Source: Deltaproteobacteria bacterium
GTDB lineage: Bacteria; UBA10199; SPLOWO2-01-44-7
Direction: 5' to 3'
NCBI GenBank assembly: GCA_030688705.1
Contig: JAUYJH010000019.1
Span: forward strand, 1-14,450
DNA length: 14,450 nucleotides
Shown here: piece after piece, positions 6,040 through 11,341 of the stretch
Layout: every line of letters begins with the position of its first letter
Position numbering within the stretch: position 1 is the stretch's first letter
Position numbers and translations under genes: made by a program
Notes under the pieces: model-generated
The model's input: the letters and a program-made list of their open reading frames with translations, nothing else
Database searches by the model: none
Told to the model about the DNA's origin: nothing

Positions 6040-6040
6040 C
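5975..6040. repeat. GTCATYCTGAG palindromic repeat, copy B
   Basis: Outer arms GTCATTCTGAG (5975-5985) and CTCAGGATGAC (6030-6040) pair with one G-T. The inner part is a near-perfect palindrome GAAGAATCCCGGGATCCTTC (5996-6015), followed by a small CCGCC/GGCGG hairpin. It encodes the C-terminal tail of the YihY-type protein on the plus strand and the stop codon plus last residues of the lipase gene on the minus strand. One short element thus ends two convergent genes. Confidence 0.9.
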
Positions 6041-6801
6041 ATTTTCAAATCAAACTTAATCCCCTCATTCAGGTGTTTTCGAATTTCCAGATAGGCCTTT
6101 TGTTTGATGACAAAATCGGAATGGCGCGTCTGCGGCAGGTTCACATTGACGACCCGCGTTCCGTTGGAAACTTCGGAGAGGCGGCAGAATTTCGGCGGCG
6201 TGGTCTTGTCCGCGGGGGAATAGATCGAGGCGACATAGACTCCGCGCGGAAACGGGAGTTTCGCGAGCCTTCGCATGAAACGCGATTGGGGCATCATCTG
6301 CCTCAAGCCTTTGGACAAAAATCCGACGAGCAAAGGGATCCCCAGCAAAAGCCACGGGCTTCCGCGATGCGGGGTGGCGAGCGTAATCAGCGTGTGGACC
6401 CTTTCTTCTCCTCCCAGTTTGGCCAGATAATAGCGGCCGATCAGGCCCCCCTTGGAATAGCCGATGATGCTGAAGCGGGGGAGTTTGTGGCGGCGGCTCA
6501 AATTTTCTATTTTTGCCGCGACCATCAATGCCGTTTTGTCGATGGGGGCTGTGTTGAAAAGGTCCATAAACCCGCCGAGGTCGATCGAAAAAACCCCGAA
6601 GCCGTCGGCCCGCAGGCGGGATTCCAAAATCTGCACACTGCGACGGGTGGCGCCGAAGCCATAGAGACTTAAAACAGGGTGTTTGCATCGGGTGAAATCG
6701 GTGAGCCGCTCAATGGCGTTGGCATCGGACAAGGTGCGAAAATAGGTGTTGAGATGGTGCCATTTGAGCCGCAGTCGTTTGAGTCGATTCCAGAACCACA
6801 T
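6031..6801 (-). CDS. Lipase-like alpha/beta hydrolase
   Basis: 256 residues from ATG 6801. The nucleophile elbow GYSKGG puts the catalytic serine at 116, after a FSIIGYSKGGLIGRYYL strand-turn-helix typical of PGAP1/triacylglycerol-lipase-like hydrolases, with TLATPHRGSPW just after it. Likely triad partners are Asp198 (IYSPADKTTP) and His227 (TRHSDF). The LSLYGFG near residues 44-50 fits the oxyanion-hole loop. No signal peptide is evident; the N-terminus is basic and aromatic, so it may sit at the inner membrane face. An upstream in-frame GTG at 6828 would add nine residues; neither start has a good ribosome site. The 3' end and stop lie in repeat copy B. The substrate, an ester or acyl lipid, is unknown. 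Confidence 0.85.
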   Translation of the reverse strand: MWFWNRLKRLRLKWHHLNTYFRTLSDANAIERLTDFTRCKHPVLSLYGFGATRRSVQILESRLRADGFGVFSIDLGGFMDLFNTAPIDKTALMVAAKIENLSRRHKLPRFSIIGYSKGGLIGRYYLAKLGGEERVHTLITLATPHRGSPWLLLGIPLLVGFLSKGLRQMMPQSRFMRRLAKLPFPRGVYVASIYSPADKTTPPKFCRLSEVSNGTRVVNVNLPQTRHSDFVIKQKAYLEIRKHLNEGIKFDLKMSS

Positions 6802-6859
6802 AGTTCGGATTCTACGATAAGGTTGCACTCATCGGCAAGATTTGTTAGCAACTGGTGAA

Positions 6860-6922
6860 GTCATCCTGAGCGAAGCGAAGGATCCCGGGATTGCCACTCC
6901 GCCTCGGGCGGATCGCAATGAC
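6860..6922. repeat. GTCATYCTGAG palindromic repeat, copy C (chimeric)
   Basis: The left half GTCATCCTGAG…GGATCCCGGGAT matches copies A and B. The right half, read as its reverse complement, begins GTCATTGCGATCC, a different arm. The two ends still pair over GTCATYSYGA-like bases, and CCGCC/GGGCGG pairs inside, so it looks like a fusion of two related repeat types. It lies between the divergent lipase (-) and TPR (+) genes and contains an ATG (6918) in frame with the TPR gene. Confidence 0.8.
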
Positions 6923-6929
6923 ATCATCT

Positions 6930-7427
6930 ATGGATTTGAAAAAGAAACTTATTTTTGCTTTTGCCGGCGGGATCGTTTTTTTCGGTCTGCTGGCGGCCCT
7001 TACCGTCTGGCAGCAAAAAAGAGAGATACGCTTGCGGCAAGAACTCATCGCCCAGACCGATTTGGCCGCCACGGCGCTGAATGGCAAAAATTTTGAAACG
7101 GCGTTCAAAGAATACGAAACACTTTATAAAAAAGCGGGGTCCGGCAATTACTTTCGTGTTTTGGCCCTTCACGGAATGGGAACCAGTTTGAGAGGCAGTG
7201 GGGATTATAAAGCGGCGCTGACTTATTTTGAACGGGCGGCAAAAGAGCCTGAAAATCCCGCCGCCCTTTACAGCCGCTTTGAAGCGGCAAGAACATTGAG
7301 TCTGGCTCAAGACCCTAAGGCAAAAAAAGCTTTTGAAGACCTGCTTCAGGCCAAAAATCTCCCCGCCGATCTCAAACAAAAAATAGAGGAACAGCTTTCA
7401 TGGCTATCCCCGCAAAAAAAATCGTAA
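6930..7427 (+). CDS. YfgM-like single-pass membrane TPR protein
   Basis: 165 residues from ATG 6930. One N-terminal transmembrane helix (about 7-27, LIFAFAGGIVFFGLLAALTVW) follows a KKK start, so the rest faces the periplasm. Two to three TPR-like helical hairpins come after (about 45-70, 83-115 and 117-150; ALHGMGTSLRGSGDYKAALTYFERA is the clearest). In E. coli YfgM, of the same layout, is encoded just before bamB and der and works with periplasmic chaperones at the Sec translocon. Here a bamB-like gene follows at once and der is nearby, so the order supports a YfgM-type role. An ATG at 6918 inside the repeat and a TTG at 6891 are alternative starts. The 3' end overlaps the next gene by 28 bases. 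Confidence 0.75.
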   Translation: MDLKKKLIFAFAGGIVFFGLLAALTVWQQKREIRLRQELIAQTDLAATALNGKNFETAFKEYETLYKKAGSGNYFRVLALHGMGTSLRGSGDYKAALTYFERAAKEPENPAALYSRFEAARTLSLAQDPKAKKAFEDLLQAKNLPADLKQKIEEQLSWLSPQKKS

Positions 7428-8584
7428 TCCTCATCCTTTCCCTTTTCTGCTTTGCCTCCTTCGCGCAGGCGGGCGCCCCGGTTTCGTTCGTCAAAAGAAA
7501 ATGGGTGGTCAAACTCAAACAGAATTCTTTTTTCAACCGCAAACCGTATCAATTTGCCAAGCCGGTCGTGGACGGCGATAAAATTTTTGTCGGCGTGCAA
7601 AAAGGGTTTTTTTACGGCATCGATGCCAATCGGGGGAAAAAGCTCTGGATTTACAGAACGCAAGGGCCTGTTTACGCGGCGGCCCGTGTTCAGGAAGAGG
7701 TCGTTTATTTTCCAGATTTCAAGGGAACCGTTTACGCCCTTCACAAAGAGACGGGAAAACTGCTCTGGATATCCAAGGTGGACGGCGAGGTGATGTCGGC
7801 CCCCCTCATTTTGGGGGATAAAATTTATATCGTGACGCTGGCGCGCGAGCTGGCCCAGCTGGACCGGGCCACCGGCAATATTTTATGGCAGACCTCGCAG
7901 TCCCTGCGGGAAAGGGGTTTCAGCATCGTCGGCGCCGCGGATCCTGTTTTGGCGGAAGGGCATATTTTGGCCGGTTTTTCAGACGGGTCTTTTGCCGCCT
8001 TCAATCCGGCCAATGGAGAAATTCTCTGGTCCAAACAGCTGGGAGAACGGTCCGCCGAATTTCGCGATGTGGATGGGACCGTTTTGCTGGCTCCTTCGAC
8101 CGCCGTTCATGCTGAGCCCATCGTGAGCTTGTCGAACGACGAAGCACGAACGGCGCTCAGGACGAGCGGCAATCTGGCCTATATCTCCAGCGCCGACGGC
8201 AGAATGTTCGCACTGAACCCCAAAACGGGCGATGTTGTCTGGGAGGCCCCCTTTGGCGGCGTCAACAGCGCCGCTTTGGCCGGTGATCTTTTGTATGTCA
8301 CCGCCGGCGGGGTTGTTTATTGCGTGAAAGCCGAAAATGGAGAACAGATATGGGAGCAGAATCTGGAAATTCCCGGCACCTCGTCGCCGGCCCTGTATGA
8401 TAAATGGCTCTCTGTTGTGGCCACCAAAGGGCATATCTATTTTATCGACAGAATTCATGGCGATGTTTTGTACAATTACTATGTAAAGGGGGGGAGTTAT
8501 TCCGACCCGATCATGGCCGATAATCGCCTCTACCTTCTATCCAACGCCGGACGCCTCTACGCGTTTCAATATAAATCACCTTGA
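7400..8584 (+). CDS. bamB: BamB-like PQQ-repeat beta-propeller periplasmic protein
   Basis: 394 residues. The signal peptide is residues 1-24 (basic start, hydrophobic core, cleavage probably AQA-GA), with no lipobox cysteine, unlike the lipoprotein BamB of E. coli. The mature part holds repeated PQQ/beta-propeller blades marked by G.KLWI, YALHKETGKLLW, LDRATGNILWQ, AFNPANGEILW, FALNPKTGDVVW and VKAENGEQIW. BamB scaffolds the outer-membrane protein assembly machine; other PQQ-repeat proteins are dehydrogenases, but the length and the YfgM/der context favour BamB. GAGGA lies nine bases before the ATG. About residues 231-256 are encoded by a palindromic repeat inserted in frame between DVDGTVLL and GNLAYISSADG, which should lie in an inter-strand loop. 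Confidence 0.82.
   Translation: MAIPAKKIVILILSLFCFASFAQAGAPVSFVKRKWVVKLKQNSFFNRKPYQFAKPVVDGDKIFVGVQKGFFYGIDANRGKKLWIYRTQGPVYAAARVQEEVVYFPDFKGTVYALHKETGKLLWISKVDGEVMSAPLILGDKIYIVTLARELAQLDRATGNILWQTSQSLRERGFSIVGAADPVLAEGHILAGFSDGSFAAFNPANGEILWSKQLGERSAEFRDVDGTVLLAPSTAVHAEPIVSLSNDEARTALRTSGNLAYISSADGRMFALNPKTGDVVWEAPFGGVNSAALAGDLLYVTAGGVVYCVKAENGEQIWEQNLEIPGTSSPALYDKWLSVVATKGHIYFIDRIHGDVLYNYYVKGGSYSDPIMADNRLYLLSNAGRLYAFQYKSP
8091..8168. repeat. In-frame palindromic repeat inside the bamB-like gene
   Basis: CGCCGTTCATGCT (8101-8113) pairs with AGCACGAACGGCG (8143-8155) with one G-T wobble, around a 29-base loop containing GTGAGCTTGTCGAAC. A second small CGCTC/GAGCG hairpin follows (8154-8168). 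The sequence is unlike the surrounding propeller codons. It encodes HAEPIVSLSNDEARTALRTS, which has no blade consensus. The outer limits are approximate. Confidence 0.75.
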
Positions 8585-8609
8585 CGCAACTGCATGACAT
8601 TGTTATGAA
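8581..8609 (+). promoter_or_regulatory. Likely sigma-70-type promoter of the rpsP operon
   Basis: TTGACG (8581-8586), a 17-base spacer, then TATGAA (8604-8609) preceded by an extended -10 TG at 8601-8602. It overlaps the bamB-like stop codon and would start transcription about 20 bases before rpsP. It fits the only gap of any size upstream of the operon (52 bases). Confidence 0.5.
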
Positions 8610-8636
8610 GCCCCACTTCAATTTTAAGGAGCGTTT

Positions 8637-8882
8637 ATGTCTGTAAGAATTCGTTTAAGCCGGGTTGGAACCAACAAAAAGCCCCTTTTTCGCGTTGTGG
8701 CCGCGACACGCACAAAGGCGGCTGATGGAAAATTTCTCGAGGTTTTGGGGACCTATAACCCCAAACTGGAAAAAGAGAAACTGAAAGTCGACAAAGAACG
8801 GGTCCATTTCTGGATCAAACAGGGTGCCACCCCTTCCGATCTGATTTCACAGTTGCTGAAAAAACAGGGCCTCACGCAATAG
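8637..8882 (+). CDS. rpsP: 30S ribosomal protein S16
   Basis: 81 residues, normal for bS16. It begins MSVRIRLSRVGTNKKPLFRVV and continues with the conserved LGTYNP and the HFWIKQGATPSDLISQLL helix. bS16 binds 16S rRNA early in 30S assembly. AAGGAG sits seven bases upstream of the ATG. It is the first gene of a seven-gene same-strand run; the KH-domain gene follows after eight bases. Confidence 0.97.
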   Translation: MSVRIRLSRVGTNKKPLFRVVAATRTKAADGKFLEVLGTYNPKLEKEKLKVDKERVHFWIKQGATPSDLISQLLKKQGLTQ

Positions 8883-8890
8883 GGGGAAAC

Positions 8891-9136
8891 ATGGGTGATG
8901 ACACGATCAAGTCGTTGGTTGAAACCATGGCAAAAGCGTTGGTCGACAAACCCGAAGCGGTGGAAGTGACCGAGGTGGAAGGGGAGCAGACAACGGTCAT
9001 TGAACTGAAAGTGGCCAAAGACGACCTGGGCAAAGTGATCGGCAAAGAGGGAAGAACCGCCCGCGCGTTAAGAATCATCATGGGAGCCGCTTCTACAAAG
9101 TTGCGCCGCCGCTCCGTTTTGGAAATCATCGAGTAG
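8891..9136 (+). CDS. khpA: KH-domain RNA-binding protein KhpA
   Basis: 81 residues, the typical size. The KH signature is DLGKVIGKEGRTARALR, with the GxxG loop GKEG at 51-54. KhpA (YlqC) is a small RNA-binding protein that pairs with KhpB/Jag in Gram-positive bacteria and lies between rpsP and rimM/trmD in many genomes, as here. AGGGGGAA lies just upstream of the ATG. The following trmD starts four bases after the stop, where rimM is usually found. Confidence 0.95.
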   Translation: MGDDTIKSLVETMAKALVDKPEAVEVTEVEGEQTTVIELKVAKDDLGKVIGKEGRTARALRIIMGAASTKLRRRSVLEIIE

Positions 9137-9140
9137 TCCC

Positions 9141-9839
9141 TTGCGGTTCGATATTCTAACCATTTTTCCCGGGTTTTTTGAGTCCCCCTTAAAGTGTTCC
9201 TTAATCGGCAAGGCCCTGCTTCAAAAAAAACTCTCCGTTTATCTTCACGACATTCGTGCTTTTGCCACGGATAGGCATAAAACCGTGGACGCCATCCCTT
9301 ACGGAGGGGGGGCCGGCATGGTGATGAAACCAGAACCCCTCGTTGCCGCTGTTGAATCGGTTCCAAGGCAAGAAAAAAGTTTAAGGATTTTACTTTCTCC
9401 AAAAGGGACCCTTTTTGACCAAAAAATGGCCAAAGAATTGGCCCAAAAAGACCAACTTATTTTGGTCTGTGGGCGTTATGAAGGGGTTGATGAGCGGGTA
9501 AAAGAGCTGGCCATCGACGAGGAAATTTCAATCGGCGATTATGTGTTGAACGGGGGAGAGGCCGCGGCTTTGGTGATTGTAGAGGCCCTTGTCCGTTTTA
9601 TCCCCGGTTTTATGGGAAACGAGGCCTCCGTTCAGAGGGAATCCTTTGAGGAGGGGCTTCTGGAACACCCCCAATACACGAGGCCTGCCGAATTTCGGGG
9701 CCTCAAAGTGCCGCAGGTATTGCAATCGGGCCACCACGAGGAAATTGAAAAATGGCGTCGCGAGCAGGCCCTGAAAATCACACAGGAAAGGCGCCCCGAT
9801 TTGTTGAAAAAGGTTGCAAAAGAGATTAAAAACGCTTAA
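9141..9839 (+). CDS. trmD: tRNA (guanine-37-N1)-methyltransferase TrmD
   Basis: 232 residues, a normal length. TrmD methylates G37 of tRNAs reading CNN codons using SAM bound in a trefoil knot. Family motifs: MRFDILTIFPGFF at the start, DAIPYGGGAGMVMKPEP, LLSPKG, CGRYEGVDER, IGDYVLNGGEAAAL (the knot region) and LLEHPQYTRPAEFRGLKVPQVLQSGHH. The start is TTG at 9141, fixed by similarity since no ATG or GTG precedes the RFDI motif; no Shine-Dalgarno is visible, so translation is probably coupled to khpA four bases upstream. Confidence 0.96.
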   Translation: MRFDILTIFPGFFESPLKCSLIGKALLQKKLSVYLHDIRAFATDRHKTVDAIPYGGGAGMVMKPEPLVAAVESVPRQEKSLRILLSPKGTLFDQKMAKELAQKDQLILVCGRYEGVDERVKELAIDEEISIGDYVLNGGEAAALVIVEALVRFIPGFMGNEASVQRESFEEGLLEHPQYTRPAEFRGLKVPQVLQSGHHEEIEKWRREQALKITQERRPDLLKKVAKEIKNA

Positions 9840-9873
9840 GTAGCCCGCAATCTAAAAAAAGAAGAGGTGAGTT

Positions 9874-10299
9874 ATGAACATGGTAGAGCGCATTGAGCAG
9901 GCCTATTTGAAAAAGGGGGTCCCTGATTTTCGTCCCGGGGATACCATCCGTGTTTTTGCGAAAATCAGGGAGGGTGAAAAAGAGCGTCTGCAGGCCTTTG
10001 AAGGGGTTGTCCTGCGTTACAGAGGGAGCGGCTCCCGTTCCACCATCACCGTCCGTAAAATCTCCTACGGTGTCGGCGTCGAAAGAATTTTTCCAATCAA
10101 TTCCCCCGTCATTGACCGCATAGAAATCGTCCAAAAAGGCAGGGTGCGCCGTGCCCGGTTGTATTATTTGAGAAAATTGGCCGGCAAAAAAGCGCGCGTG
10201 GCCGTGGAAGAAGAGTGGGGGCCGACGATAGAAAAGTCGGCGGAAACAACGGGGGAGTCCGTTGGTCCATCCAAAGAAAAAGAAAACCAGCCTTCTTGA
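9874..10299 (+). CDS. rplS: 50S ribosomal protein L19 with extended C-terminus
   Basis: 141 residues. The bL19 core occupies 1-115: PDFRPGDTIRVFAKIREGEKERLQAFEG, then GSRSTITVRKISYGVGVERIFP and GRVRRARLYYLRKLAGKKARV. bL19 lies at the 30S-50S interface. The last about 25 residues (Glu/Ser/Thr/Lys-rich, ending SKEKENQPS) go beyond most homologues and are probably disordered. This tail is encoded where the gene overlaps the start of rnhB by 38 bases, so the overlap itself may explain the extension. GAGGTGA precedes the ATG. Confidence 0.96.
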   Translation: MNMVERIEQAYLKKGVPDFRPGDTIRVFAKIREGEKERLQAFEGVVLRYRGSGSRSTITVRKISYGVGVERIFPINSPVIDRIEIVQKGRVRRARLYYLRKLAGKKARVAVEEEWGPTIEKSAETTGESVGPSKEKENQPS

Positions 10300-10936
10300 G
10301 TTTGAAGAAGATATCCGCCTGCAAGGTTTCCAAAACATCGCCGGTGTCGATGAAGTTGGCCGCGGTTGTCTCGCGGGCCCTGTCGTGGCCGCCTGCGTCC
10401 TGCTCCCGTGGTGGGAGGTTTTTGAAGGTGTTGATGATTCCAAAAAATTAACCTCCGCACAGCGCGAAAAAGTATTTCCCGTTATTATTGAAAGGGCTTT
10501 TGCTTACGGCATCGGCATTGTCGATGCCGGCGATATCGACACCATGAATATCGGCAGGGCCACGCTCAAGGCAATGCGGATGGCGGTTGAGTCGATGCAA
10601 ATCAGGCCCGATTTTTTGCTGGTCGACGGCAATCGGCCAATCACTCTGATGACCATTCCCCAAAAGCCGGTCATCAAGGGAGACTCTCTTTCTCTCTCCA
10701 TTGCCGCCGCATCTATTGTGGCCAAGGTGACAAGGGACAAGATGATGGCGGCATTGATATCGCAATTTCCCGGTTTTCGTTTTGATATTCATAAAGGTTA
10801 TGGAACGAAAAAACATTGGGAAGAGTTGGAAAGGCACGGCCCTACAGCGATACACAGAACCAGTTTCAAAGGGGTTTTAAGGTCCTCGGTCTTCGGTCTA
10901 TTAAAAAACCGCTTTACAGATTTTGGGTTCTCGTGA
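10262..10936 (+). CDS. rnhB: Ribonuclease HII
   Basis: 224 residues from TTG 10262, the only usable start before the catalytic motif, with GGGGAG four bases upstream inside rplS. RNase HII nicks RNA in RNA-DNA hybrids and removes misincorporated ribonucleotides. The catalytic set is visible: Asp30-Glu31 in GVDEVGRGCLAGP, Asp122 in LLVDGN and Asp141 in KGDSLSLSIAAASIVAKVTRD. Also present are DSKKL and HKGYGTKKHWE. Family proteins usually end shortly after HRxSF; here HRTSF (198-202) is followed by KGV and then about 19 residues encoded by a heptamer repeat (10881-10900) and what follows, so the tail is probably acquired. Confidence 0.95.
   Translation: MVHPKKKKTSLLEFEEDIRLQGFQNIAGVDEVGRGCLAGPVVAACVLLPWWEVFEGVDDSKKLTSAQREKVFPVIIERAFAYGIGIVDAGDIDTMNIGRATLKAMRMAVESMQIRPDFLLVDGNRPITLMTIPQKPVIKGDSLSLSIAAASIVAKVTRDKMMAALISQFPGFRFDIHKGYGTKKHWEELERHGPTAIHRTSFKGVLRSSVFGLLKNRFTDFGFS
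10881..10900. repeat. Heptamer repeat (GGTCTTC family) inside the rnhB 3' end
   Basis: GGTCCTC, GGTCTTC and partial GGTCTA, the same seven-base units as at 1434-1513 and 2180-2219. Translated it gives RSSVFGL, the foreign-looking tail of RNase HII. It lies 33 to 52 bases before the present stop codon. Confidence 0.75.
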
Positions 10937-10955
10937 TAGGTGTCCCCCCCTCATT

Positions 10956-11225
10956 ATGGTTATTACAGCAGAAAAAAAGCAGGAGCTGATCGGCCGGTTC
11001 AAGACCAGCAAAGAGGATACCGGTTCTCCAGAGGTGCAGATTGCCCTTTTATCAAACCGCATTCAGGATCTCAAAGGCCATTTTACCTCCCACAAAAAAG
11101 ATCATTCTTCCCGCAGGGGCCTTCTGAAAATGGTCGGCCAGCGGCGCAAGCTATTGAATTATTTGAAGAAAACGAATAATAATCGTTACAAAAAATTGAT
11201 TGAAGATTTAGGATTAAGGAAATAA
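10956..11225 (+). CDS. rpsO: 30S ribosomal protein S15
   Basis: 89 residues, the exact usual length of uS15, starting MVITAEKKQELIGRF. Conserved parts include DTGSPEVQIALLSNRI, LKGHFTSHKKDHSSRRGLLKMVGQRRKLLNYLKK and the C-terminal RYKKLIEDLGLRK. uS15 binds the 16S central domain and in E. coli represses its own mRNA. The frame extends upstream to 10923, but the family start is the ATG at 10956. The ribosome site is poor: AGGTG with a 12-base spacing. It is followed by pnp as in many bacteria. Confidence 0.96.
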   Translation: MVITAEKKQELIGRFKTSKEDTGSPEVQIALLSNRIQDLKGHFTSHKKDHSSRRGLLKMVGQRRKLLNYLKKTNNNRYKKLIEDLGLRK

Positions 11226-11247
11226 TAACCCGGGATTGTTGTGGCCG

Positions 11248-11300
11248 GCTGATAATTGATAAGAGGTGGCGGGGACCCGCGCTTCTTATAAGTTATCAGC
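11248..11300 (+). promoter_or_regulatory. Long rpsO-pnp intergenic hairpin, possible RNase III/PNPase autoregulation site
   Basis: GCTGATAATTGATAAGAGG… (from 11248) pairs with …CTTCTTATAAGTTATCAGC (to 11300) over about 22 bases with a few mismatches, closing on a GC-rich GGCGGGG/CCCGC top. No T run follows, so it does not look like a plain terminator. In E. coli a similar hairpin in the pnp leader is cut by RNase III and then degraded by PNPase, which represses pnp. The position here, 41 bases before the pnp start, is equivalent. Confidence 0.65.
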
Positions 11301-11341
11301 AGAATTCACCGCAAAAATCCCACACAATTTGAGGAGGCACC

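Noticed and set aside
11248..11300. Rho-independent terminator after rpsO
   Set aside because: The hairpin is long and imperfect and no T run follows it; a leader regulatory hairpin fits better.
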